Shown here one piece after another: positions 53,026-64,000 of a stretch of DNA of 64,000 nucleotides (position 1 is the stretch's first letter; each line of letters opens with the position of its first letter). The position numbers were made by a program, and so were the translations under genes. The stretch is from Pyxidicoccus caerfyrddinensis. Lineage in GTDB: Bacteria > Myxococcota > Myxococcia > Myxococcales > Myxococcaceae. The notes under the pieces were generated by a model. That model ran no database searches. It was not told where the DNA came from and saw only the letters and a list, made by a program, of their open reading frames with translations. The stretch spans positions 62,001 to 126,000 of the forward strand of contig NZ_JAAIYA010000030.1 of assembly GCF_010894405.1 (NCBI RefSeq), in the 5' to 3' direction.

Positions 53026-54654
53026 TCAGCGAACCTGGATGGCGTCCGCCATGACGACGTAGCCCGCGGTGGTCCAGCGGCTCAGCTGCACCTTGTTCCA
53101 GCCGGCCGGGAACGACCAGGTGCCCAGCGTGTTCCACTTGCTGCCGTTGGCCTGCTGGTTCACGTTGACCGTCACGTTGCCCGAAGAGGTGGTGACGATG
53201 AAGGGCGCGGCCGGAGCACGGTTGGTGCCCGCCACCCACCAGGCGTCGATGGTCTTCGTGGCGGCGGCCGGCAGGTAGAACTCGAAGACGGCCGGCGCGG
53301 AGACGGCCTCGGTGGCGGCGTAGTAGTAGCCGCTGCCGTAGTAGCCGGTGCTGTAGCCGTCCGTCCACGTGCCCACGGTGGAGAAGCGCGCGTTGGCGGC
53401 GTTGTTGTTGGCGTTGTTGCTGTCGACGACGATGGCGCCCGTGGGCGTGCCGCCGTCACCGCAGTAGCTCTTGATCTTGCTGATGTACGAGGACCACGGC
53501 CAGTTCGGACCCGGGTCCGTGCGGGTGGCCGGCTGCAGCCGCCCGTGCGCCACGATGTGGTAGCTGTCGCGGACGATGCCCTGGCCCTGGGTGATGTCGC
53601 AGGACAGCTTCGCCGAGGCGTCAATCTGGCCGGCGGGGAACGAGGACTGGCTGGCGAAGCCGCCGTGCTCGATGCCGACGGAGAAGTGGTTCACCGACAC
53701 GCCGTTGCTGCCGCACATGACGCTGCCGTTGAGGCTGCAGTCATAGGAGGCGCCCACGTGCCAGGCGCGGCTGGACTCGCGCACGAGCTGCGAAATCTCC
53801 GTGCCGCCCTCGTTCACCACGTAGTGGGCGCTGACGCCCGCGTCGGGGTTGACCAGCCAGCCCCAGCAGCCCGCGTAGTTGCCCTCACAGGTGTGGATGA
53901 TGATCATCGACACGTCCGTGCCCGTCGGACGCGCGTTGTAGTTGGGCGAAGGGTGCCAGATGGAGGCGGCGTAGTCCGGGCCGGCCGCGAGGGCCTGCAT
54001 GCGCGGCAGGGCGAACTTCGCCTCCACCGACGCGGGCTCCAGCGAGACGGCGACCTTGCCGTCGGGGGTGAAGGCACCCTCGCCCGAGCGCAGCACGGCG
54101 TACACGTCGTTGTGGATGTAGTGCGCCTGCACGTCGGCGTCGGCGATGTCCGTCAGGCGGACGGCCACCGGGGCCCACGCGCCCAGGTCCGCGCGGTCGA
54201 TGCCCGCCTCGGCGGCGTACTTCGACAGCAGCGCGGCGCCCGCGCGGAGGTTGGCGAGCGCTTCGGTGCGCACGGCCGCCTCGGACACGCCGGCCAGGGC
54301 CGCGCCCTCGGTGATGTGCTTCCCACGCAGGGCCAGGAGGCCGAACGCGGCGGGACGGCCCTCGAACTCCTCGGCGCCCTGGACGAACTCCCAGCGCGTC
54401 TCCGCGTAGGAGATGGCCTTGAGCAGATTCACCGGGACGTTGAACTCACCGGCGGCCTTGGCGAACAGCGCGTCCAGCTGCACGGGGGTGCGGCGGGCGG
54501 CGTCCGCCACCGCGCGGGCGGCGTCCTGGGCCGCGTTGGACGGCGTCTCCGAGGCGGGGGGCGCCTCCGGGGCCGGGGCTTCCGGCTGGGGACCGCAGGC
54601 CGTCAGGGCCATGGCCGCGGCGGCGGCCGCGAAAGTCTTGCGCAGCAGATGCAT
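53026..54654 (-). CDS. N-acetylmuramoyl-L-alanine amidase with lysozyme-like and golvesin-like domains
   Basis: 542 residues. The lipoprotein signal ends at TAC. A lysozyme/transglycosylase-like helical domain (about 50-170) has NVPVNLLKAISYAETRW. An Amidase_2 zinc domain (about 235-400) has MIIIHTCEGNYAG, SVGIEHGGF and VAHGRLQPATRTDPGPNW as the His/His/Asp ligands. A C-terminal golvesin-like beta domain (about 410-542) has STVGTWTDGYSTGYYG and WWVAGTNRA. It cleaves the amide between muramic acid and the stem peptide. The ATG at 54654 has TGGAG 6 nt upstream. Confidence 0.93.
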   Translation of the reverse strand: MHLLRKTFAAAAAAMALTACGPQPEAPAPEAPPASETPSNAAQDAARAVADAARRTPVQLDALFAKAAGEFNVPVNLLKAISYAETRWEFVQGAEEFEGRPAAFGLLALRGKHITEGAALAGVSEAAVRTEALANLRAGAALLSKYAAEAGIDRADLGAWAPVAVRLTDIADADVQAHYIHNDVYAVLRSGEGAFTPDGKVAVSLEPASVEAKFALPRMQALAAGPDYAASIWHPSPNYNARPTGTDVSMIIIHTCEGNYAGCWGWLVNPDAGVSAHYVVNEGGTEISQLVRESSRAWHVGASYDCSLNGSVMCGSNGVSVNHFSVGIEHGGFASQSSFPAGQIDASAKLSCDITQGQGIVRDSYHIVAHGRLQPATRTDPGPNWPWSSYISKIKSYCGDGGTPTGAIVVDSNNANNNAANARFSTVGTWTDGYSTGYYGSGYYYAATEAVSAPAVFEFYLPAAATKTIDAWWVAGTNRAPAAPFIVTTSSGNVTVNVNQQANGSKWNTLGTWSFPAGWNKVQLSRWTTAGYVVMADAIQVR

Positions 54655-54771
54655 GGGAACTCCAGTGAGGGGGGTCAGCAGCTCCACGGTCCGCCCCCAC
54701 TTCCGGGAGCGGCGCAGGGGCGGGCCATGAGCAGCATGCGTGCCAATCACGCTCTCCCCGCGAAACCCTGC

Positions 54772-54820
54772 TTTCCTGACTCCAGGTGGAGCATGGATGC
54801 TCCACTCGGGAGTCAAGAAA
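54772..54820. other. Long structured hairpin in the divergent intergenic region
   Basis: A 49-nt near-palindrome in the 440-nt gap between the amidase and phosphoesterase genes. Segments TTTC, TGACTCC and TGGAGCAT pair with ATGCTCCA, GGAGTCA and GAAA (19 bp), interrupted by one C-A mismatch and one internal loop. The apex is nearly closed. The rest of the gap (54655-55094) holds no gene; it includes an AT-rich patch at 54950-54985 (GTAAACAAATTTTAC is an interrupted repeat). It could be an operator, a leader structure or a small-RNA fragment. Confidence 0.45.
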
Positions 54821-55094
54821 TCGGCCGCCGTTACGCCTTTGAAACCTCGCAACCCCTTGGAATCATGGACCCCAAGACTCCAGGGCCCCCGACCTGGTGC
54901 GTCGGAGTGGCCCCTGCGTGTCTCACTGACGCATTCCGGGACAGGCGCAAGGTAAACAAATTTTACTCTTTTCCCGTACCTCTCGCTTTTTGGCGTGGCG
55001 CCGGAAGCGAAAGGGGGAGGCCGCCCCTCCGGGGTGCATGCCGGGAGGCAGGGCGGTGCCGACAGCGACGGGGGCTTCCGCTATGAGGAGGGGC

Positions 55095-55832
55095 ATGCGG
55101 CTCTTCGGTATTGGCGACACGCACCTGCCCTCCACGCGGCAGAAGGACATGCACCGCTTCGGGTGGACGGAGCATCCGCTCCCGCTCCAGCGGGCGTGGG
55201 ACGAGCGGGTGCGCCCGGAGGACGTGGTCATCGTGGCGGGCGACATCTCCTGGGGCACACGCGCCCACGAGGTGCTGGACGACCTGGCGTGGCTGGACGC
55301 TCGGCCGGGCCGCAAGGTGCTGGTGCGCGGCAACCATGACTACTGGTGGGGCGACTCGGCGTCGAAGCTGCGCAAGCTGCTGGAGCCGTACCGCACGATA
55401 GAGGGCTTCCTCCAGAACAGCGCCGTCGTCATGGGCCCGTGGGTGATTGCCGGCAGCCGGCTGTGGACGGCGCCCGAGGCCCCGCCCATGCCCGGCGGAG
55501 AGATGGGCGACGAGCCGGCGGACCTCGGCTACGTGGAGCGAGAGACGCGCCGACTGGCGGCTTCTTTCGACGACGCGAAGAAGAAGGAGGCGGCCAGCCC
55601 CACGCCGCTGGTGCGCGTGGTGGCGGTGCACTTCCCGCCGGTGTACGCGAACCAGAAGGCCACCGCCTTCAGCGAGCCGATTGAAGCCTTCGCGCCGAAG
55701 GTGTGTGTCTATGGACACCTGCACGCGGAGGGAATCGCCGCGGGCTTCACGGGGGAGCGGGCCGGGGTCAAGTACGTGCTGGCGTCGTGTGACGCGGCGC
55801 GCTTCGCGCCGGTGCTCCTCGACGAGGTGTAA
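55095..55832 (+). CDS. Metallophosphoesterase
   Basis: 245 residues from the ATG at 55095 (TGAGGAGGGG upstream). Calcineurin-like phosphoesterase with metal motifs IGDTH, VVIVAGDISWG, VRGNHDYWW, VHFPP and YGHLH, so all five blocks are present. It is cytoplasmic, with no signal peptide. The class covers phosphoprotein, nucleotide and phospholipid phosphatases; the substrate cannot be read here. It is followed 61 nt later by a TIGR02265 gene. Confidence 0.92.
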   Translation: MRLFGIGDTHLPSTRQKDMHRFGWTEHPLPLQRAWDERVRPEDVVIVAGDISWGTRAHEVLDDLAWLDARPGRKVLVRGNHDYWWGDSASKLRKLLEPYRTIEGFLQNSAVVMGPWVIAGSRLWTAPEAPPMPGGEMGDEPADLGYVERETRRLAASFDDAKKKEAASPTPLVRVVAVHFPPVYANQKATAFSEPIEAFAPKVCVYGHLHAEGIAAGFTGERAGVKYVLASCDAARFAPVLLDEV

Positions 55833-55893
55833 CTCAGGCTAGGGTCCCGCCACTTCCTTCCGGGGGCCATGGGCGGGAAGCAGGAGTGGTGTC

Positions 55894-56475
55894 ATGCCGT
55901 CCAACAAGGCGGAGCTCGCCTCGCGCATCGCCGCCGCGAAGCCCGGCGACTCGGTGCGCGGGCTGTTCTTCAAGACGGTGTTCGGCGTCCTCGAGCAGCA
56001 CGGCGGCCGCTCCGCGGTGGAGGCGGTGCGCGTGGGCGAGCTGGCGACGGACTACTGGGAGCTGCGCTCGTACCCGGTGCAGGACTTCCTCACGCTGCTC
56101 TACCGCGCGGCGGACGCGCTGGAGGACACGCTGGGGCCGGAGAACGCCGTGTACCACGCGTGCGGCGAGACGGGCGTGACGCGCTACTCCACCGGGCCGG
56201 GCATGCTCATCTTCGGCATCATCTCCCGGGGCGACCCGCAGAAGCTCTTCGCGGGCGCGCAGATGGGCTACAGCGCGGCCGTCTCCTACGGCAGCCGGGA
56301 GTACCTCACCACAGGGGCGAAGTCCGGCACGCTGCGCGTGCGCCGGGACATGCTGCCGCCCGCGTACCATGAAGGCATCCTCACCGGCGCGCTGAAGGTC
56401 CTGGGGCTGAAGGGCACCGCGAAGGCCCAGGCGCACGGCATCGACCGCGTGGACTACGACATCCAGTGGGAGTAG
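55894..56475 (+). CDS. TIGR02265/DUF2378-family protein (Myxococcales-specific)
   Basis: 193 residues. It matches the myxobacterial TIGR02265 family by overall pattern: SVRGLFFKTVFGVLEQHG at the N-terminus, FLTLLYRAADALED in the middle, and a late YHEGILTGALKVLGL. The family is expanded in Myxococcus with unknown function. The ATG is preceded by CAGGAG at 9 nt. It ends 9 nt before a convergent gene. Confidence 0.88.
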   Translation: MPSNKAELASRIAAAKPGDSVRGLFFKTVFGVLEQHGGRSAVEAVRVGELATDYWELRSYPVQDFLTLLYRAADALEDTLGPENAVYHACGETGVTRYSTGPGMLIFGIISRGDPQKLFAGAQMGYSAAVSYGSREYLTTGAKSGTLRVRRDMLPPAYHEGILTGALKVLGLKGTAKAQAHGIDRVDYDIQWE

Positions 56476-56484
56476 CGCCGCGCT

Positions 56485-57510
56485 TCAGTCCACGCGGGTG
56501 AAGGTGACGTCCAGCTCCGCCACCACGCGCTCGCCGACGGAGGCCTGGCAGGTGAAGGTGTGGTCATTGCCCTCGTGCGCGCGGCGGACGGCGCCGAACG
56601 TCACCGTCTGCCCGGCGAACGCGAGGCTGTCCGCGGACAGGCGCACGTCCTTGGTGAGGCAGCGCGCCCAGGGCGCACCCTCCAGGCGGCGCAGCAGCGT
56701 GGTGGCCACGCGAGTCATGCCGCTCGCCACAATCGCCACCGGCATCACCGGGTGCAGTGCGAAGTGGCCCTTGCACATGTCCGGCGTCACCGGGCCGAGC
56801 GTGGCGCGCAGGGACTCGCCATCCGGGCGCCAGTCGCGCAGGGCCAGCGGCTTGCTGTACGGGTTCTGCCGCAGCTTGGCCCACTCCTCGGGGGTGCGCT
56901 GCACGCTCTCGTCCCGGCGCGGCTCGCGGCGCATGTCCACACGCGCCTCACCGAACAGGCGCGTGAAGGCGGCGGCGGAGAGGACGTTGTAGTCCACCTC
57001 CAGGCGGAACAGCGGCGTGCCGTCCTCCAGCGACAGCAGCGTCTGCGCGGTGGCGGTGCGCTTGCCGGTGAACTGCGCGCGCGCCAGGCCCCAGAGCAGC
57101 TCCGTGGAGCGGGCCATGGCCTCCGGGCGCAGCCACTGCCCGCGCGCGCCGCACGCCAGGTAGAAGTGCTGGCCGTCCTTCGGCGACATCAGCGCGGACG
57201 CGCACGAGCCGAGGATGGCCAGGTGACGCCCCGACTCCGCGATGCTGATGGGGCCGGCCTCCGCGTCCGGGTCCTGCTGCACCGGGATGCGCGCGACGAC
57301 CTCGCCCTCGCCCATCACCGTCACGTCCTTCAGCGCGTAGTACGGATCGCGCACGCAGATGCGCGGGTACAGGTCCGCGTGCGTCAGCACCGTGTGCGGC
57401 GCCAGCCCTTCGAGCGTCTCCAGCGGCTCCTGCGCCTGATTCCAGGAACCCTGGGTGGCGCCGGTGGTGACGAGCGAGGGAGCGGGGACGAAGGAGGTGG
57501 CGTCGAGCAT
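56485..57510 (-). CDS. Hypothetical protein, possible double-hotdog fold
   Basis: 341 residues from the ATG at 57510. There is no signal peptide. The C-terminal stretch (about 230-341) with TRVATTLLRRLEGAPWARCL, GQTVTFGAVRR and HTFTCQASVGERVVAELDVTF reads like a hotdog fold used by acyl-CoA/ACP dehydratases and thioesterases. An N-terminal part (about 80-220) with ESGRHLAILGSCASALM could be a second copy. The catalytic residue is not clear. If so, the protein acts on acyl groups in lipid or polyketide metabolism. The gene lies 144 bp downstream of a perfect AT-rich palindrome. Confidence 0.75.
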   Translation of the reverse strand: MLDATSFVPAPSLVTTGATQGSWNQAQEPLETLEGLAPHTVLTHADLYPRICVRDPYYALKDVTVMGEGEVVARIPVQQDPDAEAGPISIAESGRHLAILGSCASALMSPKDGQHFYLACGARGQWLRPEAMARSTELLWGLARAQFTGKRTATAQTLLSLEDGTPLFRLEVDYNVLSAAAFTRLFGEARVDMRREPRRDESVQRTPEEWAKLRQNPYSKPLALRDWRPDGESLRATLGPVTPDMCKGHFALHPVMPVAIVASGMTRVATTLLRRLEGAPWARCLTKDVRLSADSLAFAGQTVTFGAVRRAHEGNDHTFTCQASVGERVVAELDVTFTRVD

Positions 57511-57654
57511 GGGAGACTGACCTTTATTCGGACACAGGGTGTCGGGGGACACCTGCTCGCCTTGTAACCGAGGGAGCTTCCGGTGGTACAGAACTTTTTC
57601 TGTTACCCGGAAATATTCTCGTCCGAAGGCCCGAATAGTTGCCTCCACCCGGTA

Positions 57655-57677
57655 ATTTTATGTCGGAGACATAAAAT
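57655..57677. promoter_or_regulatory. Perfect 10-bp AT-rich inverted repeat, probable operator
   Basis: ATTTTATGTC, GGA, GACATAAAAT: a flawless 10-bp inverted repeat with a 3-bp centre in the 427-nt gap 57511-57937. It lies in an AT-rich island that is unusual in this genome. A dimeric repressor such as a TetR- or ArsR-type protein would suit it. It lies upstream of the hotdog-like gene (minus strand). I see no other gene in the gap. Confidence 0.55.
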
Positions 57678-57937
57678 CGAGCATGGCTCGGCCGGTCGGA
57701 AGCTGCCCGGGGCGGAGAAGTTTCGCATCCGACGCAGGGAGTCAAGTACGGACTGGGGTGAAGCCCACCCCTTGGCTCGTAAATGTCCACCAATGAATCC
57801 GAGTACTTAGGAAAGCCCGGATTCGGGGACACACGAAGCCCTCCAGCGGACATCGGGGGGCTACCAGGGGGCGTCGCGGAAGGGCTCGGGGACGCGGGCG
57901 CGCAAGCCGGGAGACACCCCGGCCCGTCAGCAGCCGC

Positions 57938-59848
57938 CTACAGCTCCACCTGGCTGCCCAGCTCCACCACGCGGTTGGGCGGAATCCGGAAGTACGCCGT
58001 GGCGCTGCGCGCGTTGCGGCTCATCCAGGAGAAGAGCGCCTCGCGCCAGATGGCCATGCCCGGCTTCTTCGTCGGAATCAGCGTCTCCCGGCCCAGGAAG
58101 AAGCTCGTGCCCATGAGCTGGAACTGGAGCCCCTTCTCCCGGCAGCGCTTCAGCACGTCCGGGATGCTGGGGTTTTCCATGAAGCCGTAGCGCGCCACCA
58201 CCCGCACGAAGCCCTGCTCCAGCGGCTCCACCTCCACCCGCTCCTCGCCCGGCACATGCGGCACGTCTTCCGGCAGAATCGTCAGCAGCACCACCTGCTC
58301 GTGCAGCACCTTGTTGTGCTTCAGGTTGTGCAGCAGCGCCGGCGGCGTGCCCTCCGCGTTGCCCGTCATGAAGATGGCCGTGCCCGGCACCCGCACCGGC
58401 GGGTGGTCCCCGAAGCTGTCCAGCAGCTCCTTCAGCGGAATGCTCGCCGCGCGCAGCTTGCCCGCCAGGATGTCGCGCCCCCGCTTCCACGTCGTCATCA
58501 GCGTGAAAATCATGAGCGCCAGCAGCAGCGGCAGCCACCCGCCAGCGACAATCTTCACCGTGTTGGCCGCGAAGAACGACAGGTCCACCACCAGGAACAG
58601 GCCCGCAATCGGCAGGGCCAGCGCCCGGCCCACGCCCCACCGCTCGCGCGCCACCACGTAGGCGAGGATGGTGGTGATGGCCATCGTCGTCACCGCCGCG
58701 ATGCCGTACGCCGACGCCAGCGCGCTCGAGGAGCGGAAGGTCAGCACCAGCGCCACCACGCCAATCAGCAGCACCCAGTTGAGGCCGGGCAGGTAGATCT
58801 GCCCCATCTCCTCCGCCGATGTGTGCACCACCTCCATGCGCGGGCTGTAGCCCAGCTGCATGGCCTGCCGCGTAATCGAGAACGCCCCGGAGATGAGCGT
58901 CTGCGAGGCGATGATGCCCGCCGCCGTGGCCAGTGCCACCAGCGGGTAGAGCGCCCAGTCCGGCGCCAGCAGGTAGAACGGGTTGCGCGCCGCGCTCGCG
59001 TCACGCAGCAGCAGCGCCCCCTGGCCCAGGTAGTTGAGCGTCAGCCCCGGCAGCACCAGGAAGAACCAGGCCCGCTTGATGGGCTTCCACCCGAAGTGGC
59101 CCATGTCGGCGTAGAGCGCCTCGCCGCCCGTCACCACCAGGAACACCGCGCCCAGCACCAGGAAGCCGTGCTTGCCGTTGTGGAGGAAGAAGAGCGCGCC
59201 CTCGTGGGGTGACAGCGCCCACAGCACATCCGGGTTGTGCAGCACCTCCTTCAACCCCAGCACCCCCAGGGTGGCGAACCACACGCACATGACGGGGCCG
59301 AACACCGCGGCGATTCCCGCCGTCCCGTGCCGCTGCACCAGGAAGATGATGACGATGATGACGAGCGTAATCGGGATGACGTAGGGCTCGAAGACGGGCG
59401 TGGCCACGTTGAGGCCCTCCACCGCGCTGAGCACGGTGATGGCCGGAGTGATGACCCCGTCGCCGTACAGCAGCGCCGCGCCGAAGATGCCCAGCGTCAC
59501 CAGCACCGGCCGCGCCTTGTGCACCTGCCCCCGGGGGCGCTGCATGGCCAGCGCCATCAGCGCGAGGATGCCCCCCTCCCCCCGGTTGTCCGCCCGCATC
59601 ACGAAGATGAGGTACTTCACCGACACCACGGTGACGAGCGACCAGAAGATGAGCGACAGCACGCCCAGCACGTTCTCCGGCGTCGGGCTGACGCTGTGCG
59701 GGCCGTGGAAACACTCGCGCAGCGCGTACAGCGGACTCGTCCCGATGTCGCCGTAGACGATGCCCAGGGCCCCCAGGGCCAGGAGCGCTGTTCGCTTGAA
59801 GGAGTCCGGGGCCTCGCGGGCTGCTGCTCCGCCCGAGACTCCCGTCAT
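57938..59848 (-). CDS. kup: Potassium uptake protein Kup
   Basis: A 636-residue KUP/HAK/KT-type K+ transporter. It has about twelve membrane segments. The N-terminal signature GALGIVYGDIGTSPLYALRECF is followed by WSLVTVVSVKYLIFVMRADNRGEGG, and later GEALYADMGHFG, LLGVV-type segments and a cytoplasmic C-terminal domain (about 470-636) with RVPGTAIFMTGNAEGTPPALLHNLKHN. Length and motifs match Kup. The ATG at 59848 (MTGVSGG) is used; a GTG 12 nt upstream has a G-rich sequence but is too close to it. It imports K+ with H+. Confidence 0.96.
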   Translation of the reverse strand: MTGVSGGAAAREAPDSFKRTALLALGALGIVYGDIGTSPLYALRECFHGPHSVSPTPENVLGVLSLIFWSLVTVVSVKYLIFVMRADNRGEGGILALMALAMQRPRGQVHKARPVLVTLGIFGAALLYGDGVITPAITVLSAVEGLNVATPVFEPYVIPITLVIIVIIFLVQRHGTAGIAAVFGPVMCVWFATLGVLGLKEVLHNPDVLWALSPHEGALFFLHNGKHGFLVLGAVFLVVTGGEALYADMGHFGWKPIKRAWFFLVLPGLTLNYLGQGALLLRDASAARNPFYLLAPDWALYPLVALATAAGIIASQTLISGAFSITRQAMQLGYSPRMEVVHTSAEEMGQIYLPGLNWVLLIGVVALVLTFRSSSALASAYGIAAVTTMAITTILAYVVARERWGVGRALALPIAGLFLVVDLSFFAANTVKIVAGGWLPLLLALMIFTLMTTWKRGRDILAGKLRAASIPLKELLDSFGDHPPVRVPGTAIFMTGNAEGTPPALLHNLKHNKVLHEQVVLLTILPEDVPHVPGEERVEVEPLEQGFVRVVARYGFMENPSIPDVLKRCREKGLQFQLMGTSFFLGRETLIPTKKPGMAIWREALFSWMSRNARSATAYFRIPPNRVVELGSQVEL

Positions 59849-60118
59849 GGTGGCTTTCACGCCCCCCGCTTTAGCCGAACCCCGGCCGTGAGCAACGGAC
59901 GTGACACGCCGCTCCCCGCTTTCCAACGCCAGGGTACACCTATGTACGCCCGGGTAGGTACGCACCGGGAGCCACAGGACCGCGGACCGGGGTTGCGCGT
60001 ACGAGGCCAACAGTCGGGGACGCGGGGTGTTGGCCACCCGAGAAGCCAACCTGTCCCGGCACACCGGGGTCATCCCCCGTTCGTGACCTCCATGTTCCCA
60101 TTCCTGAACGGGGGCGCG

Positions 60119-62857
<2,739 letters not shown>

Positions 62858-62887
62858 GGGGCGCCTTGCGCGTCCCCCACCCGGGAG

Positions 62888-62910
62888 CGCCGTGCGCGTT
62901 GCGCACGGCG
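62888..62910. terminator. Hairpin between convergent genes
   Basis: A perfect 10-bp stem CGCCGTGCGC/GCGCACGGCG with loop GTT, in the 64-nt gap between the kinase and the next minus-strand gene. The core GTGCGCGTTGCGCAC is shared with the hairpin at 48871-48887. No T-run. Confidence 0.6.
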
Positions 62911-62921
62911 GGCCCCGCGGC

Positions 62922-63467
62922 TCACAGCGCCAGGAGCAGGATGGCGGCCTTCTCCTCGGGGGAGGCGGCCATGAACTCGTCCGGCAGCCAGACCTCGGAC
63001 GGCGGCGTGGAGGCGACGTCGCAGCTGCGCCTGCCCACGTAGAAGCGGCCATCCTCCTGCGCCTTCAGCCGGTAGGTGCAGTCGCGGACGTAGACCTTCA
63101 TCTCGTTGGGGCTCAGCTTCAGGTCCACCGGGCGCCCGCCGAAGCCGCCCTTGGCGACAATCGCGTCGCCGTCCTTCGCCACCTTCAGGTTCACCGTGGC
63201 GCCGCCCAGCACCCCCTTCACCTGACCGTCCTTCACCTCCAGCGTGACGGTGCCCAGGTACGTGCGGCCCCGCAGCTCACCGGGGCCACGCGTGAGCTGG
63301 AAGTCCATCCCCGTCACCTCTCCCGGCGTCATCACCAGGTTGAACTGCTCGCGGGCAATTCGCAGGTTGATGGCGTCCTGTCGGGGCGCCGACACCGCGA
63401 CCCCCGCCCCCAGCAACATCCCCACCACCAGCACACCCCGGCGCAGCGGCATCAGAAAGCGCTTCAT
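62922..63467 (-). CDS. Hypothetical exported protein
   Basis: 181 residues from the ATG at 63467, with GGGAGG upstream. The signal peptide (GVLVVGMLLGAGVAVSA) ends near residue 26. The mature part is mostly beta, with INLRIAREQFNLVMTPGEVTGMDF, ELRGRTYLGTVTLEVKDGQ, VRDCTYRLKAQEDGRFYVG and a Cys pair (DCTY and RSCD). No family recognised. It lies between the kinase and the S9 peptidase gene. Confidence 0.82.
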   Translation of the reverse strand: MKRFLMPLRRGVLVVGMLLGAGVAVSAPRQDAINLRIAREQFNLVMTPGEVTGMDFQLTRGPGELRGRTYLGTVTLEVKDGQVKGVLGGATVNLKVAKDGDAIVAKGGFGGRPVDLKLSPNEMKVYVRDCTYRLKAQEDGRFYVGRRSCDVASTPPSEVWLPDEFMAASPEEKAAILLLAL

Positions 63468-63715
63468 ACGGAATCCTCCCTCTCCCAGGCTTGGCTCCGG
63501 GAGTCTTAACGTCCGTCCGCACAGCACATACCGGCCAGGCCTCCACCCCGCGCCAACCTCCGGGAATCACACCTGGAATCTGCGCACGGCCCCGGCTCCT
63601 CCTCGCGGCCCGCATGCCCGCCCGCCCGCTCGCCAGCCCCGCCCCGGGAGCGGGCTCCCATGTCGGGCCCGCCCCTGGGAAACGGGCTCCGAGGCCGCAA
63701 GTCGCACGAAGCCGG

Positions 63716-64000
63716 CTATTTCGAGCCGGAAGCGCCACCCGCCTGCGCGGGCGGAGTGCCCAGGTGCTTCTCCAGGAACATCAGCGCGGTCATCTGCGCG
63801 TAGTCGCGGTTGTCTTTCTTCTGGAAGCCGTGGCCCTCGTCGGTGGCCAGCATGTACCAGACGTCCGAGCCGCGCTTGCGCACCGCCTGGACGACCTGCT
63901 CCGCCTCCGACTGCGGCACGCGCGGGTCATTGGCCCCCTGCTGCACGTAGAGCGCGGCGCGAATCTTCTCCACCGCGCCCAGCGGGGAGATGCGCTCCTG
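63716..64000 (-). CDS. S9 prolyl-oligopeptidase-family peptidase (C-terminal part; 5' end outside window)
   Basis: The frame stays open to the window edge, so the N-terminal part lies to the right. The visible 94 residues are the end of an S9-family catalytic domain: [28 protein letters not shown] with the catalytic Asp, and DEGHGF with the catalytic His, then a typical tail. The nucleophile Ser is outside the window. The protein is probably an exported prolyl oligopeptidase or dipeptidyl peptidase. Confidence 0.9.
   Translation of the reverse strand, partial: QERISPLGAVEKIRAALYVQQGANDPRVPQSEAEQVVQAVRKRGSDVWYMLATDEGHGFQKKDNRDYAQMTALMFLEKHLGTPPAQAGGASGSK

Noticed and set aside
57583-57810. 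75-codon plus-strand frame in the AT-rich gap
   Set aside because: No ribosome site, no family resemblance, and it crosses the perfect inverted repeat. It is more likely regulatory DNA.

Overview
The window is GC-rich chromosomal DNA (my estimate is about 70 percent, not computed) that looks like a myxobacterium of the Myxococcus/Corallococcus/Pyxidicoccus group. The signs are a DUF2381-family protein, a TIGR02265/DUF2378-type protein, several multi-domain sensor kinases, an FHA-containing sigma-54 activator, many lipoproteins, and a non-ribosomal peptide synthetase (NRPS). Genes are dense and lie on both strands in short operons with overlapping start and stop codons. No transposase, integrase or CRISPR array was found.

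Layout, left half. The window opens inside the last NRPS module (condensation end, adenylation, carrier, thioesterase), whose stop lies inside a minus-strand tRNA-Ala. tRNA-Pro and tRNA-Gly genes follow, then a terminator and a 35-residue peptide gene (2-3774). After a lipoprotein gene comes a hybrid-type sensor kinase, the magnesium transporter mgtE, and a convergent pair of small lipoprotein genes (3936-11538). From 11744 to 15455 there is a plus-strand group: an OLD/RecF-like ATPase overlapping a TOPRIM/DUF4276-like partner, then a NADAR protein, an SDR oxidoreductase and a small membrane protein. The first two or three are the best candidate for a poorly described defence module. Next come a rhomboid protease, a lipoprotein hydrolase, a LytS/LytR-type two-component pair and kdsC (15463-22264).

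Layout, middle. 22306-29367 is rich in envelope-protein maturation genes: lgt, two tandem lspA paralogues and a type I signal peptidase, with a repeat-linked EEP-family lipoprotein and a Mut7-C ribonuclease-like protein between them. DUF2381 and lipoprotein genes follow, then a kelch-repeat lipoprotein, ileS, two exported proteins, and three TadE/TadG-like pseudopilin genes downstream of an FHA-sigma-54 activator (29470-43091).

Layout, right half. This holds a RimK-like ATP-grasp ligase, a DsbA/FrnE-like protein, a zinc-finger membrane protein, a long Gly/Ser/Asn-repeat lipoprotein, two more sensor kinases, a TolB-like lipoprotein paired with a cell-wall amidase, a metallophosphoesterase, the TIGR02265 protein, a possible hotdog-fold protein behind a perfect AT-rich palindrome, and the potassium transporter kup. 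It ends inside an S9 prolyl-oligopeptidase-family gene. Overall the region serves cell envelope work (lipoprotein processing, proteolysis, peptidoglycan, pili), signal transduction and secondary metabolism, with one possible defence patch. Several convergent gene pairs are separated by strong hairpin terminators.
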